Part shown: piece after piece, positions 53,711-64,000 of the stretch
How positions within the stretch are numbered: position 1 is the stretch's first letter
Layout of the letters: each line of letters opens with the position of its first letter
Assembly: GCF_009796845.1 (NCBI RefSeq)
Contig: NZ_CP047025.1
Location: 3,596,001 to 3,660,000, forward strand
Direction of reading: 5' to 3'
DNA length: 64,000 nucleotides
Origin: Cobetia sp. L2A1
GTDB lineage: Bacteria; Pseudomonadota; Gammaproteobacteria; Pseudomonadales; Halomonadaceae
The notes under the pieces: model-generated
The model's input: only the letters and a program-made list of their open reading frames with translations
What the model was told of the DNA's origin: nothing
Databases searched by the model: none
Program-made: the position numbers and the translations under genes

Positions 53711-56700
53711 TCACTCCGGCTGACGCCGGGATTGGGCAAGCAGGCCATTCAGACTTGCAGCCTTGGGCTTGACCAACCAGAAGTGACGCACGAAGTCAGG
53801 GAAGTCGCGCAGAATGCTACGCCCACGCTCGGAGCCGGTTTCAGCCACATATTCCTCGATGACTTCGCGCAGATGGCGACGATAGGCCTCCATGGCTTCG
53901 GTATTGATGCGGTGGATCTCCACCAGCTCATGATTGTATTTGTCGACGAAATCACGACCCTCGTCCAGCACGTAGGCGAAGCCACCTGTCATGCCGGCAC
54001 CGAAGTTGATGCCGGTTTCACCCAATACACAGACCAGGCCGCCTGTCATGTACTCACAGCAGTGATCGCCCGAACCTTCGATAACCGCATGCGCGCCAGA
54101 GTTACGCACGCCAAAGCGCTCACCCGCGGTACCAGCGGCATACAACTTGCCACCAGTAGCGCCGTACAGACAGGTGTTACCGATGATGGCGGTCTTGTGA
54201 CTTTCAAAGCGAGAGCCACGCGGCGGCACGATGGTCAACTTGCCACCATTCATGCCCTTGCCAACATAATCGTTGGCATCGCCTTCCAGATGCATGTCGA
54301 GACCGTGAGCGTTCCAGACACCGAAGCTCTGCCCTGCTACGCCGGTCAGACTCACCTTGAGCGGCGACTCAGCCATCCCTGCCTCGCCGAAGCGCTTGGC
54401 AATCTCACCGGAAATGCGCGCACCCACAGAGCGATCACAATTGGTGATGCGGAAACTGAAATCACCGCCAATACGACGCTCGATCGAATCTTCCATCGCC
54501 GCCAGCATTTCGAGGTTTTTAGCCCCTGGATCATGCGGCTCATTGCGGCTGACCTGACAGAACTGCGGTGCATCGCTGGGCACTGAGTCATTGCCCAGCA
54601 GCGGGGTCAGGTCAAGGCGGCGCTGGGAATTGGTCTCGCCTTCCAACACTTCGAGCAGATCAGTACGACCGATCAGGTCCGTCAGCTGACGTACACCCAA
54701 TAACGCCATCAGCTCACGCACTTCCTCGGCGATGAAACGGAAGTAGTGCTTGACCATCTCGACAGTGCCACGGAAGTGCTCATCACGTAACGCCTGATGC
54801 TGAGTCGCAACACCGGTGGCGCAGTTATTCAAGTGACAGATACGTAGATACTTGCAGCCCAGCGCAACCATCGGCGCGGTACCGAAACCGAAGCTCTCTG
54901 CCCCCAGGATTGCCGCCTTGACGACATCGAGCCCGGTCTTGAGGCCGCCATCTGTCTGCAGACGAATCTTGTGACGCAGCTGATTGATACGCAACGCCTG
55001 ATGCACTTCCGGCAGACCCAGCTCCCATGGAGAGCCCGCGTGCTTGATCGAGGTGATCGGACTGGCCGCAGTACCTCCATCATAGCCGGATACGGTAATC
55101 AGGTCGGCGTATGCCTTGGCGACACCGGTAGCGATGGTGCCGATACCCGGCTCAGAGACCAGTTTGACCGAGACCTGTGCCGTCGGGTTGACCTGCTTGA
55201 GGTCAAAGATCAGCTGCGCCAGGTCTTCAATGGAATAGATATCGTGGTGCGGCGGTGGTGAAATCAGTGTCACGCCCGGCACTGCGTAACGCAGCCGCGC
55301 AATCAGATCATTGACCTTGCCGCCAGGTAGCTGACCACCTTCACCGGGCTTCGCGCCTTGCGCGACCTTGATCTGCAACACTTCAGCATTGACCAGATAA
55401 GCTGGCGTCACCCCAAACCGCCCGGAAGCGATCTGCTTGATCTTGGAGGAGCGAATCGTGCCATAGCGCGCTGGGTCTTCACCGCCCTCACCAGAGTTGG
55501 AGCGGCCACCCGCTTCATTCATTGCCTGAGCCAGTGCCTCATGCGCCTCTGGTGACAATGCACCCAGTGACATGCCCGCGCTATCAAAGCGCAGCAGTAG
55601 CGACTCGACTGGCTCAACATCACTCAGCGCTAGCGGCTCGGCGACCGGCTTGAGGCGTAACAAGTCGCGAATGGTCGTTACCGGACGTTCGTTGACCAAG
55701 CGAGCAAATTCCTTCCACTTGCCATAGTCGCCCTGCTGCACAGCTTCCTGTAATTTCATGACGACATCAGGGTTATACGCGTGGTACTCACCGCCATGGA
55801 CATACTTGATCAACCCGCCTTGCTTGATGCGCTTGCGCGTCAACCAGGCTTCACGAGCCAATAGCTCCTGCTGCATCTGCAACTCAGCGAAACCGGCACC
55901 CTGAATGCGCGAGGCCATCCCGACGAAGCACATGTCCATGACTTCGCTGTTGAGCCCGACTGCCTCAAACAGCTGTGAGCCACGATAAGAGCCAATATGG
56001 GAAATACCCATCTTGGACAGGATCTTGTAAAGGCCCTTCTGCATGCCCTTGCGATAGTTCTCGCGGGCATCCGCCGGGTTGCCTGATAGCTCGCCGGTAC
56101 GATGCATATCCGCCATCACCTGATAGGCAAGGTACGGATAGACGGCGGTAGCGCCCACGCCGAACAGCACTGCCATCTGGTGAGCGTCACGGGCATAACC
56201 GGTCTCGATTACCAGGTTGACGCGCGGACGTAATGCCAAGGCACCAAGATGATGATGAATAGCCCCTGTCGCCAGCGCTGCATGAACTGGCAGCTGACCT
56301 TGCTTCAGTCCGCAATCGCTGAGCACGAGGATGACCTTGCCGGCACGCGCAGCATCTTCTGCCTGCCGGCAGATACCCATCAACGCCTGCTTGAGAGAAT
56401 CCTTGAGCGGGTCGTAGTGCAGCTTGATCGTCTGCGACGCGAAGGCCGCGTCTTCTTGAGTGACCAGCGCATTGAACTTGCGCGGTGACAGCACCGGCGT
56501 GGTCAGAATCAGGCGATGTGCGTGCTCTGGAGTTGCCTCGAAGATATTGAGCTCGGCACCACAACAGGTTTCCAACGACATCACTATCGCTTCGCGTAGC
56601 GGATCAATCGGTGGATTGGTGACCTGTGCGAATTTCTGGCGGAAGAAATCGGTCAGCACACGATTCTGGCGCGACAGCACAGCCATTGGTGTGTCATCGC

Positions 56701-58162
56701 CCATTGAGCCGACAGCTTCCTGACCACTTTCAGCCAGCGGGCGCAGCAACTGATCGCGCTCCTCGAAACTGACCTGGAACATCTTCTGATAGACGTCGAG
56801 GGTATCGGCTTCCATGGGCTGAAAGCGCGCCAGTTCGGTCAGTGCAGATTCGAGATAGTTTGCGTTCTCACGCAGCCAGCGCTTGTAAGGATGCGCGACC
56901 TTCAGACGCTCACTGACCTGATCGGTATGCAGTACTTCGCCAGTTTCGGTATCAATCCCAAGCACCTGCCCTGGCCCGACACGGCCCTTGGCCACGACGT
57001 CTTCCGGCTTGTAATCATAGGTACCGATTTCAGAGGCCAGCGTGATGAAGCCATTACGGGTAATCACCCAACGTGCCGGACGCAAGCCGTTGCGATCAAG
57101 CATGCACACGGCATGACGCCCATCGGTGAGCACGATGCCCGCCGGGCCGTCCCAGGCTTCCATGTGCATGGAGTTGTATTCATAGAAGGCGCGCAGATCG
57201 GAGTCCATCTGCTCGACGTTCTGCCAGGCCGGCGGCACCATCATGCGGATGGCGCGATAGATATCCATACCGCCGGTCAGCAGCACTTCCAGCATGTTAT
57301 CCATGCTGGAAGAGTCAGAGCCGACGGTATTGACGATTTCATCCAGCTCAGCGATTTCGGGCAGCTGCGGGGAGACGAAATTCTCCTTGCGCGCATTGGC
57401 CCAACCGCGGTTTGCCTCGATGGTGTTGATCTCACCGTTGTGTGCAAGAAAGCGGAACGGTTGCGCCAACGGCCAACGAGGGGCTGTATTGGTCGAAAAG
57501 CGCTGGTGGAAGACACAGATCGCCGTCTCAAGGCGCGGGTCACCGAGATCCTTGTAGAAGCGCGGCAGATCGACCGGCATCACCAGGCCCTTGAACGAAA
57601 TAACCTTGCTGGACAGTGAACAGACATAGAAATCTTCTTCACTTTTCAGCGCTTGCTCAGCACGGCGACGTGCCATGAACAGGTCCACATTGAACGCGAG
57701 ATCAGAACGAACATCCGAGGCGCCGACAAAGACCTGGCGGATACGCGGTAAGCAATCACGCGCCATCGGACCACAGACACTGTCGTCCACCGGCATGTCG
57801 CGCCACCCCAGCACCTCAAGATTACGGGCGCTCAGTGCTGCTTCGAATGCCTCGCGAGCCGTCTGCTCGCGCGCGTCATTATCCGGCAGGAACAAGGTGC
57901 CGACGGCATAGCGCTCGCCCAGCTCAAGCCCAAGACTCTCCTGGGCGATCTGGCGCATGAAACTGTCCGGCATCTTGAGCAGCAAGCCACAGCCATCGCC
58001 GGTCTTGCCATCCGCAGCAATACCGCCACGGTGTGTCATGCAGGTCAGGGATTCTATTGCGGTCTGCAGGAGTTCATGACTGGCTTGCCCTTCCATATGG
58101 GCAATCAGACCGAAGCCGCAGTTATCGCGGAACTCTCCCGGTTGGTGGAGACCTTTGTTCAT
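53711..58162 (-). CDS. gltB: Glutamate synthase large subunit
   Basis: Transfers the amide of glutamine to 2-oxoglutarate to give two glutamates, pairing with glutamine synthetase for ammonium assimilation. The protein has 1483 residues. The Ntn amidotransferase nucleophile is Cys15 in [11 protein letters not shown], so a 14-residue propeptide is removed. The FMN-binding synthase domain includes [11 protein letters not shown] and the 3Fe-4S cysteines in [15 protein letters not shown]. The C-terminal beta-helix ([18 protein letters not shown]) completes it. Together with glnE the window contains both a GOGAT and a GS regulator, though not linked. Confidence 0.97.
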   Translation of the reverse strand: MNKGLHQPGEFRDNCGFGLIAHMEGQASHELLQTAIESLTCMTHRGGIAADGKTGDGCGLLLKMPDSFMRQIAQESLGLELGERYAVGTLFLPDNDAREQTAREAFEAALSARNLEVLGWRDMPVDDSVCGPMARDCLPRIRQVFVGASDVRSDLAFNVDLFMARRRAEQALKSEEDFYVCSLSSKVISFKGLVMPVDLPRFYKDLGDPRLETAICVFHQRFSTNTAPRWPLAQPFRFLAHNGEINTIEANRGWANARKENFVSPQLPEIAELDEIVNTVGSDSSSMDNMLEVLLTGGMDIYRAIRMMVPPAWQNVEQMDSDLRAFYEYNSMHMEAWDGPAGIVLTDGRHAVCMLDRNGLRPARWVITRNGFITLASEIGTYDYKPEDVVAKGRVGPGQVLGIDTETGEVLHTDQVSERLKVAHPYKRWLRENANYLESALTELARFQPMEADTLDVYQKMFQVSFEERDQLLRPLAESGQEAVGSMGDDTPMAVLSRQNRVLTDFFRQKFAQVTNPPIDPLREAIVMSLETCCGAELNIFEATPEHAHRLILTTPVLSPRKFNALVTQEDAAFASQTIKLHYDPLKDSLKQALMGICRQAEDAARAGKVILVLSDCGLKQGQLPVHAALATGAIHHHLGALALRPRVNLVIETGYARDAHQMAVLFGVGATAVYPYLAYQVMADMHRTGELSGNPADARENYRKGMQKGLYKILSKMGISHIGSYRGSQLFEAVGLNSEVMDMCFVGMASRIQGAGFAELQMQQELLAREAWLTRKRIKQGGLIKYVHGGEYHAYNPDVVMKLQEAVQQGDYGKWKEFARLVNERPVTTIRDLLRLKPVAEPLALSDVEPVESLLLRFDSAGMSLGALSPEAHEALAQAMNEAGGRSNSGEGGEDPARYGTIRSSKIKQIASGRFGVTPAYLVNAEVLQIKVAQGAKPGEGGQLPGGKVNDLIARLRYAVPGVTLISPPPHHDIYSIEDLAQLIFDLKQVNPTAQVSVKLVSEPGIGTIATGVAKAYADLITVSGYDGGTAASPITSIKHAGSPWELGLPEVHQALRINQLRHKIRLQTDGGLKTGLDVVKAAILGAESFGFGTAPMVALGCKYLRICHLNNCATGVATQHQALRDEHFRGTVEMVKHYFRFIAEEVRELMALLGVRQLTDLIGRTDLLEVLEGETNSQRRLDLTPLLGNDSVPSDAPQFCQVSRNEPHDPGAKNLEMLAAMEDSIERRIGGDFSFRITNCDRSVGARISGEIAKRFGEAGMAESPLKVSLTGVAGQSFGVWNAHGLDMHLEGDANDYVGKGMNGGKLTIVPPRGSRFESHKTAIIGNTCLYGATGGKLYAAGTAGERFGVRNSGAHAVIEGSGDHCCEYMTGGLVCVLGETGINFGAGMTGGFAYVLDEGRDFVDKYNHELVEIHRINTEAMEAYRRHLREVIEEYVAETGSERGRSILRDFPDFVRHFWLVKPKAASLNGLLAQSRRQPE

Positions 58163-58584
58163 GGGCGTGCCTCACGGAGAAATCGTATGTCCAGATGCTT
58201 TTCAAAAAGCATTATCCAGGTTATATTTATCGGTTATCTTTATTTTTATACCTGCCGATATTGACGTCATCAGTGTCGCTTCTTGACGCCAGATTTACCT
58301 TGAGCATATCCCTCAGCTTCCCGCTTACGCAATTCTCCAGACGTCGCCTATTTAGAAAAAAACCTGACAAAACCGAAGGTTATAAGCACAAACTCCAAAA
58401 AAACCCTGCAAGCTCAAGCGCTTAGCTTGTAGTCATGCTGCGCGACTTTCGCCTTGCAACTTTAGTCTCGGAATAATAAAAAACAGCGTTTTTTATTAAT
58501 TTACCCCATACCGATTACGCATACCGCATACCAATACGGGCATATTGGACGTCCACTCCCCTTCCAGAGGCGCGCTCAGACAGC
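58163..58584. other. gltB upstream region
   Basis: No gene seen. Features are an AT-rich hairpin AATAAAAAAC-AGC-GTTTTTTATT at 58475-58497, three CATACC hexamers at about 58506-58533, and a CAAGCT...AGCTTG inverted repeat near 58410-58432. These are candidate gltBD regulatory elements. Confidence 0.4.
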
Positions 58585-58618
58585 AAAAAGGCCGTCACCC
58601 CAGGGTGACGGCCTTTTT
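58585..58618. terminator. aroB terminator (bidirectional)
   Basis: AAAAAGGCCGTCACCC and GGGTGACGGCCTTTTT pair around a 2-nt centre. The five-base T-runs on both sides make it active either way; it ends the pil-aro operon. Confidence 0.9.
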
Positions 58619-58655
58619 CATGACACTGCATATGACACTGCGAGGCAATACATAT

Positions 58656-59771
58656 TCAAGCAGGCGTGGCAGTACTTCGCGGCCAGTGCTCAAGCATCTC
58701 ATTGAGCATACCTGCCGGCACCTCCTCGGTAATCACTGCCCGACCGATACGCTCAAGCAGGATAAGACGCAGCCGGCCATCGACATTCTTCTTGTCCAGC
58801 TGCATGTGACGCAGAAAATCTTCGACGCCCATGCTTTCCGGCGCCGCGACGGGCAGACCGGCCTTGCTGATGATCCGCGACACACGTTCGACATCAGCAC
58901 TGGAAAGCCATCCCATGTGAGCCGAGAGCTCCGCGGCCATCAGCATTCCAGTCCCCACTGCCTCTCCGTGTAACCAGACCCCATATCCCTGATCCGTCTC
59001 GATCGCATGCCCGAAGGTATGACCCAGATTGAGCAGGGCTCTTACGCCCTGCTCGGTTTCATCCTCGGCGACCACGTCTGCCTTGATGGCACAGCTGCGG
59101 CGAATGGCTTCACCCAATAGCGTCTCATCGAGACCCATCAAGGCCTCCATGTTGTCCTCAAGCCAACACAGGAAGCTCTCATCCCACAGCAAGCCATACT
59201 TGATGACTTCCGCCATGCCTGCTGATAACTCACGCTGCGGAAGAGTGCTCAGACTGGATGTGTCAATCAAGACCAGCCGGGGCTGCCAGAAAGCACCCAA
59301 CATGTTCTTGCCACGTGGGTGATTGACCCCCGTCTTGCCGCCGACAGAGGAATCTACCTGTGACAACAACGTTGTCGGCACTTGGATAAACGCAGCACCA
59401 CGCTGATAGCAAGCTGCCGCAAAGCCGGTCATGTCACCAATCACACCACCACCTAGCGCAATCAGAGTGCAACGGCGATTGAAGCCAGCTTCCAGCAAGG
59501 CATCCCAGATAAGACCGATACTGGCCATATGCTTGGTCTGCTCACCATCCTCGAGAATCACCTCGCGGATATCGAGACCTTCGCCCAACGACGCCTTTAA
59601 CGCGGCAAGATACAGCGGCGCGACGACAGTATTGGTGACAATCATTACCTGACGCCCAGCAAGATGCTCGCGTATCAGGTCACCACGCGCCGTAAGGCCC
59701 GGGCCGATATGAATCGGATAACTGCGCTCACCAAGCGCAACATCAAGACGATGAGCAGGCGCTTGAGACAT
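58656..59771 (-). CDS. aroB: 3-dehydroquinate synthase
   Basis: Second step of the shikimate pathway: cyclises DAHP to 3-dehydroquinate, using NAD and a metal ion. The protein has 371 residues. Motifs are [28 protein letters not shown] (NAD site), [20 protein letters not shown] and the metal-binding His cluster in [12 protein letters not shown] and [14 protein letters not shown] 59769-59771 follows AAGGAGAA; a long in-frame upstream extension is spurious. It follows aroK by 49 bp in the classic pilQ-aroK-aroB order. Confidence 0.97.
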   Translation of the reverse strand: MSQAPAHRLDVALGERSYPIHIGPGLTARGDLIREHLAGRQVMIVTNTVVAPLYLAALKASLGEGLDIREVILEDGEQTKHMASIGLIWDALLEAGFNRRCTLIALGGGVIGDMTGFAAACYQRGAAFIQVPTTLLSQVDSSVGGKTGVNHPRGKNMLGAFWQPRLVLIDTSSLSTLPQRELSAGMAEVIKYGLLWDESFLCWLEDNMEALMGLDETLLGEAIRRSCAIKADVVAEDETEQGVRALLNLGHTFGHAIETDQGYGVWLHGEAVGTGMLMAAELSAHMGWLSSADVERVSRIISKAGLPVAAPESMGVEDFLRHMQLDKKNVDGRLRLILLERIGRAVITEEVPAGMLNEMLEHWPRSTATPA

Positions 59772-59820
59772 CAGAATTCTCCTTGCAACGAGACTAGTGA
59801 CAGGGCCTTGTTTACAAAGG

Positions 59821-60363
59821 TTAGCCCGGTGCGTGCAGCGGATCCGCCAGCATCTTGATACGCCGACGAATCTCATTGGTGACGGCCCGAGGGCTACGTC
59901 GATCGGTACGCACGATAATATCAGCGGTATCGCGATAAAGCGGGTCTCGCACCTCAAACAGACGCTTGAGGACTCGACCGGGATCATCCTGCTGCAGTAG
60001 CGGCCGGTTACGATCACGACCAGCACGCTTGAGCTGCTGTTCGACAGGCGCGTAGAGATACACGACTGTGCCGCGTTCGCGCAGTACCCGACGATTGGCT
60101 TCCGCCATGATGGCGCCACCGCCTGTAGCCATGACGACACCACTCAGCGCGGTCAGCTCGTCGATGACGGACTGCTCGCGCTCACGAAAGCCAGACTCGC
60201 CTTCGACATCGAAAATCCACGGAATATTGGCTCCGCAGCGGTCTTCGATCACGTGATCGCTATCGCAAAACTCGCGATGCAAGTCGGCCGCCAGCAGGCG
60301 GCCGATAGTGCTCTTGCCGGCCCCCATGGGGCCGACAAGGAATACATTGGGAATCACAAGCAT
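59821..60363 (-). CDS. aroK: Shikimate kinase I
   Basis: Phosphorylates shikimate at the 3-hydroxyl with ATP. The protein has 180 residues. The P-loop GPMGAGKST is at 11-19, the shikimate-binding DSDHVIE follows, then the GGGAIM segment and the lid RDRNRPLL. The ATG overlaps the pilQ stop (TGATG), so translation is coupled. Functionally unrelated to the pili, but linked with them in most gammaproteobacteria. Confidence 0.96.
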   Translation of the reverse strand: MLVIPNVFLVGPMGAGKSTIGRLLAADLHREFCDSDHVIEDRCGANIPWIFDVEGESGFREREQSVIDELTALSGVVMATGGGAIMAEANRRVLRERGTVVYLYAPVEQQLKRAGRDRNRPLLQQDDPGRVLKRLFEVRDPLYRDTADIIVRTDRRSPRAVTNEIRRRIKMLADPLHAPG

Positions 60364-62417
60364 CAGCGCACCGTCAGGCCGTCCTCGATGATCTTAGGAG
60401 TAATGAACACCAGCAATTCTACCTTCTCATTGGACTCTTCGGTATAGCGGAAGAGGTTTCCAATCACAGGCAGATCACCCAGGAAGGGAGTCTTGAACAC
60501 GCTCCGAATCTGTTCTGAGGTCAGAATACCCCCGAGCACCACCGTTTCGCCATCATTGACCAGTACCTGAGTCTCGATCTCATTGGTATCGATTGCCGGC
60601 TCACCATTGAAACTATCATCCGAGACATCATCATTGTTGATCAACAGGTCCATGATAATACGGTTATCCGGCGTGATCTGCGGGGTCACCTCAAGCGCCA
60701 GCACGGCTTCCTTGAACTCGATATTGGTCGCACCGCTGGACGTCGCTTCCTCATAGGGAATCTCCTGGCCCTGCTTGATGATGGCTTTCTTCTGATTGGC
60801 GGTAATGATCTTGGGCTGAGAGATGGTCTGGCTCTTGCCTTCACTCTCAAGTGCCGACAACTCGAGATCCAACAGGATGTCACCCGAGAGATAGCCGAAA
60901 CTGAAGGTACTGCTCGGGCTACTATCGTCGCCAAGATCAACACTCAAACCACCACTGTCAGAGGTGCCTGTGGAAGCACCACTCAAGTCCAGATTTCCGC
61001 CACTACCGCCAGAAGAGACCCCCCAGTTGACACCAATCTCACTGGAAACACTGCTGCGTGCAATCACGATACGCGCTTCGATCTGCACCTGGCGCACGGG
61101 GATATCCAAATACTCCAGTGTGCCGCGGATTTCCTCGAGAGTGTCACGAGTGTCTTGAATCAACATGGTATTGGTACGCTCATCAACCATGACGCGACCG
61201 CGCTCGGAGAGAAGACCAATACCACCTTCCCCTCTCAGCAATGCGGCTAGATCTGCTGCCTTGGCATAACGGACCTGCACATACTCCGTGGTCATCGGTG
61301 CCAATTCCTTGACCTGCTGATTCGCCTCAAGCTCCTTACGCTCCAGCGAGGCCAATTCTTCTGCAGGCGCCACCATCAGCACATTACCCATACGGCGACT
61401 GCCCAGCCCGTTGGACTTGAGTACCAGGTCCAACGCCTGATCCCAAGGAACCTCCTTGAGATTCAGAGTGACGTTACCCGTCACATTGTCACTGGCGACG
61501 AGGTTGAGCCCCGTGAAATCAGCAATGATCTGCAGCACGGAACGCACTTCGATATTCTGGAAGTTGAGCGAGATCTTCTTGCCGGTATACGGGAACTTGT
61601 CCTTGATACGCTCAGCCTGCTCTTCGCGAGTAAGCGGCTTCACCTCAAGCACCAGCTCATTTCCAGCCTGCGTCGCGATTTGCGTATAGTAACCACTGGC
61701 ATCGACCACCAGACGGACGCCATCACGGGTACGCTGCGGATCAATACGGGTCACGGGGGTGGCGAAGTCACCCACGTCCAGCACCTGATTCAGCTCTGGC
61801 GGGAGCGTGACGCCCTTGAGGTCGACATAGATCTTGCGCCCCCGCTCTGTTACACGAGACTCGACATTGGAGCGATTGAAATTGAGGACAACCCGCCCCT
61901 CGCCTTCGGTTCCGCGACGGAAATCGATGCCACTGATGGAAGGTTCACTGGCGACCTCAAGCGCATCACTGCCTGAGACTGACGCGGCATTCTGCGTAGC
62001 GGCAGGAGATTGAGTCGCCACCGGACCGCCTTGCTCCCCGACAATGACATAGAGGCTATTACCCTCTGTGCGGGTGACATAAGGCTTGGACTGATTCAAC
62101 TTCATGACAAGACGCGTCCGCGAACCGGCCTCAAGCGCTACCAGTTCTTCCACGCCATTCAGGCCCAGATTGAAGCGGCGCTTTTCAAGCTGACTGTGGG
62201 TATCCATCAGATCAATAGTGATACGTGGCGGCGTCTCGATACGGTAGCCCTTGACCTCCGGCACGCCACCGGCGAAATCGAGCTTTAGCTCCATGCGATC
62301 ACCGCCCAGCGAGGTGAACCCAAGGTCCTTCAGCGTAGAGGCTGCCAGCGCCACATTCGCCATCAAAGTGCCGAAAGCTGCCAACCCCAGCAGACTCATT
62401 CGTTGCAATCGCGTCAT
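60363..62417 (-). CDS. pilQ: Type IV pilus secretin PilQ
   Basis: The outer-membrane pore through which the type IV pilus and incoming DNA pass. The protein has 684 residues. A signal peptide (about 1-25, ending NVALAA) is followed by two AMIN domains (about 30-130 and 155-260), which bind peptidoglycan. Next come the N0/N1 region ([22 protein letters not shown]) and the C-terminal secretin domain, whose [21 protein letters not shown] and [30 protein letters not shown] are characteristic. The start follows AGGGAAC. It is separated from pilP by an unusually long 144 bp. Confidence 0.96.
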   Translation of the reverse strand: MTRLQRMSLLGLAAFGTLMANVALAASTLKDLGFTSLGGDRMELKLDFAGGVPEVKGYRIETPPRITIDLMDTHSQLEKRRFNLGLNGVEELVALEAGSRTRLVMKLNQSKPYVTRTEGNSLYVIVGEQGGPVATQSPAATQNAASVSGSDALEVASEPSISGIDFRRGTEGEGRVVLNFNRSNVESRVTERGRKIYVDLKGVTLPPELNQVLDVGDFATPVTRIDPQRTRDGVRLVVDASGYYTQIATQAGNELVLEVKPLTREEQAERIKDKFPYTGKKISLNFQNIEVRSVLQIIADFTGLNLVASDNVTGNVTLNLKEVPWDQALDLVLKSNGLGSRRMGNVLMVAPAEELASLERKELEANQQVKELAPMTTEYVQVRYAKAADLAALLRGEGGIGLLSERGRVMVDERTNTMLIQDTRDTLEEIRGTLEYLDIPVRQVQIEARIVIARSSVSSEIGVNWGVSSGGSGGNLDLSGASTGTSDSGGLSVDLGDDSSPSSTFSFGYLSGDILLDLELSALESEGKSQTISQPKIITANQKKAIIKQGQEIPYEEATSSGATNIEFKEAVLALEVTPQITPDNRIIMDLLINNDDVSDDSFNGEPAIDTNEIETQVLVNDGETVVLGGILTSEQIRSVFKTPFLGDLPVIGNLFRYTEESNEKVELLVFITPKIIEDGLTVR

Positions 62418-62561
62418 GTTCCCTAGTCCCCTGTCTCGCTATGGCTCCGCTCAGCCTTGGGGCTGATCGCGCCTTATTCTTATCGAAGCGTAATGGTGAC
62501 GGTCGCAGCCCCTTGAAGGTCGACCGCTCGTCTTCCGTGACAATATTCCTGGCTGTCTGTG

Positions 62562-63122
62562 CTATCGACCTTGGCCGTTCTTCTGCACAGGCTCTGTCAG
62601 TGCCAACGCACGCGTACGTTCAATCCAGCCGCCCTGACCATTGGGCACTATCTCCACGATATCGAGCTGCGTATCACCGATACGCGTGATTCTGCCAAAG
62701 TTGCTGCCCATGTGATTGCCTACGCGCACGCGCTGTACTTGTTGCTCCGGCGTCAGAATGAGTGCTGAGCGCGCGCCATCGACATCCAATGTACCGACCA
62801 TGCTGAGCTGTTCCATCGGCCAAGCCTCAAGAGGCTCGCGCCCGCGATCAAGATCCGGACGGACGCCATTATCCACTTCGGTGAGCTCTTCTTCCGGCTC
62901 TGGCAAACGAGCCTGAAACGGGCTACGTGCATCAGCCATGTCATACGTCACCGGATGATACTCGGGCTGAGGCGGCAACTCCTGGACCTGCCCGGAAGGC
63001 CGGCCTCTCAGAGACTCAAGCTCCCCTTCCAGTGCGGGTAACTGCGGATCTCCACAGCCCGACAACACCGTAAGCAAGACTGCGCTTCCCAGCATATGCA
63101 TTCGACGATTCATCAGGCTCAT
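62562..63122 (-). CDS. pilP: Type IV pilus assembly lipoprotein PilP
   Basis: An inner-membrane lipoprotein connecting the PilNO platform with the PilQ secretin. The protein has 186 residues. The N-terminal signal ends in the lipobox LSGC with the lipidated Cys23. A proline-rich spacer follows (about 40-80), then the conserved beta domain beginning LEAWPMEQLSMVGTLDVDG and VRVGNHMGSNFGRI. The ATG overlaps the pilO stop (ATGA), showing tight coupling. Confidence 0.93.
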   Translation of the reverse strand: MSLMNRRMHMLGSAVLLTVLSGCGDPQLPALEGELESLRGRPSGQVQELPPQPEYHPVTYDMADARSPFQARLPEPEEELTEVDNGVRPDLDRGREPLEAWPMEQLSMVGTLDVDGARSALILTPEQQVQRVRVGNHMGSNFGRITRIGDTQLDIVEIVPNGQGGWIERTRALALTEPVQKNGQGR

Positions 63123-63751
63123 TTCTTGCCTCCCGATGTAGCCGCCGTCTGACGGTAATTATAGGTCTTGGCCAATAGCGACAGCTCAAGCTCATCGGTT
63201 TTATCGACGGGCGTGAGGACGAAGTCATGCAGAGTCACGATACGTGACAAGCCAGCGACACCAGACACGAAAGCGGCAATGCGATGATAATCGCCACGCA
63301 CCTTGATATCGAAGGGCTGCTCAACATAGAAGTCGCGATTCTCGGCAGGCTTGAGACGGATATATTCCACTTCCAGCTGATTGCTGATCGCGGTTTCACT
63401 GATGTCGTCGAGCAATGCTGGCACTTCAGCATCGGTCGGAAGCATCTCGAGCAGCTGCTCCATTCTCGAATCCAGCTCTTTCATCTGCTCACGCATGGCG
63501 GGCAGATTGGCAGCCTTGAAAGCCTTGCCCTCGAACTGTTTCAACAGCTGGCTTTCCTGAGCCCGCAGCCGCTCAAGGTCTTCTGCCTTCGGAGCAGCGA
63601 GGAACCAGTGTGAAGCCCAGAAAAGAGCCCCCAGCACGATCAGCGCCAGCACTGCCTGCAGTGTGACTGGCCAGACACCCGCTTCCTTCAGATCAAGATC
63701 ACGAAAATCCGTAGACTTGAGGCGACGAACTTCGGCATCGATAAAACTCAT
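63119..63751 (-). CDS. pilO: Type IV pilus inner-membrane platform protein PilO
   Basis: A bitopic membrane protein that heterodimerises with PilN and aligns the pilus machine across the periplasm. The protein has 210 residues. A short cytoplasmic N-terminus precedes one transmembrane helix (VTLQAVLALIVLGALFWAS, about 29-47). A coiled-coil follows (about 55-100, LERLRAQESQLLKQFEGK), then a ferredoxin-like domain with FDIKVRGDYHRIAAFVSGVAGLSRIV. The start overlaps the pilN stop (ATGA), and its stop overlaps pilP. Confidence 0.94.
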   Translation of the reverse strand: MSFIDAEVRRLKSTDFRDLDLKEAGVWPVTLQAVLALIVLGALFWASHWFLAAPKAEDLERLRAQESQLLKQFEGKAFKAANLPAMREQMKELDSRMEQLLEMLPTDAEVPALLDDISETAISNQLEVEYIRLKPAENRDFYVEQPFDIKVRGDYHRIAAFVSGVAGLSRIVTLHDFVLTPVDKTDELELSLLAKTYNYRQTAATSGGKK

Positions 63752-64000
63752 TGCCGGCCTCCTTTCTTGGCGGCTTTCGTTTCAGTACCCCCCATCACGG
63801 ACGACATGGGTCGCTCCGGAATCATGATATTGAAGCTGCGCTGGTCATCATCCCTGCTCTGCACATCGGAAAGCGTGGGAGTACCAAAGGTGTCTGACAA
63901 TGCCAGCGTACGCATGAGACTGGAGACTTGACGCGTACTTTCAGCAGTACCGCTAGCTTTGATCTGGCGGCCATTACGACTGATGCTCTGGTACCAAGCG
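63748..64000 (-). CDS. pilN: Type IV pilus assembly protein PilN, C-terminal part
   Basis: Only the last 83 codons are inside the window. The peptide (WYQSISRNGRQIKASG...STRQVSSLMRTLALSD...PTLSDVQSRDDDQRSFNIMI) follows the ferredoxin-like C-terminal domain of PilN, where x-I-x-G-x-A is followed by V--MR-L--S--F--P-L. The stop TGA at 63748-63750 overlaps the pilO ATG. The gene order supports the call. The 5' part and pilM would lie beyond the right edge. Confidence 0.85.
   Translation of the reverse strand, partial: AWYQSISRNGRQIKASGTAESTRQVSSLMRTLALSDTFGTPTLSDVQSRDDDQRSFNIMIPERPMSSVMGGTETKAAKKGGRQ

Noticed and set aside
56891..57619. 242-residue plus-strand frame inside gltB
   Set aside because: Shadow of the gltB reading frame; no start signal and no protein family features.
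58506..58533. CATACC repeats as a CRISPR or iteron array
   Set aside because: Only three hexamers with irregular spacing and no spacers; far too small for either.

Overview
The window looks like a chromosomal segment of a marine or halophilic gammaproteobacterium, most likely of the family Halomonadaceae (Halomonas/Cobetia type). That is inferred from gene content and gene order, not from a database search. All of it reads as core or near-core chromosome. I see no rRNA, CRISPR array, insertion sequence, integrase or prophage gene. Three tRNA genes and one large regulatory RNA are present.

Layout. 1-8.6 kb: end of an unknown membrane-anchored protein gene, then glnE, dgkA, a decayed nhaB fragment, acuI, dacB and a two-gene drug-efflux unit (PACE + SMR). 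A LysR gene sits divergently from the efflux pair at 8.7-9.7 kb. 9.8-13.8 kb: a TrmB-like methyltransferase, a possible 57-residue gene, fabY, coaD and a YfhL-type ferredoxin. 14-17.5 kb: a MASE3-PAS-GGDEF diguanylate cyclase and a small envelope protein. 17.7-29.9 kb: single-gene units (dinF-type MATE pump, atoE, acyl-CoA thioesterase, ada, ansB, a MocR regulator divergent from a LysE exporter, GST, GNAT, doxX, tag, YdjM-type hydrolase). 30-33.6 kb: the sodium-pumping oxaloacetate decarboxylase operon oadGAB on the minus strand. 33.8-34.9 kb: dusC. 35-46.8 kb: a classical cluster of tRNA-Arg x2, tRNA-Ser, csrA, lysC, alaS, recX, recA and pncC (all minus), then mutS and fdxA (plus). 47-52 kb: a CsrB-like RNA, eno, kdsA and pyrG. 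52-64 kb: gltD, gltB, aroB, aroK and pilQPON, all minus.

The main discovery candidate is the 1.1-kb stretch between fdxA and eno, which holds no credible protein gene. Read on the minus strand it is packed with about 35 GGA motifs, many in the apical loops of short perfect hairpins. It ends in an intrinsic terminator (46960-46987) and has a promoter-like -10 near 47736. A GacA-type palindrome lies upstream at 47839-47856. I read this as an approximately 770-nt CsrA-sequestering RNA of the CsrB/RsmZ class, about twice the length of E. coli CsrB. It sits beside fdxA, where the short rsmZ gene sits in Pseudomonas. Its target gene csrA is in the same window at 35970-36161.

Other points of interest are an nhaB remnant, a PACE-SMR efflux pair with a LysR operator-like palindrome, repeated GACAA motifs between the MocR and LysE genes, a small ORF followed by a strong terminator, and several unusually long perfect hairpins at gene ends.
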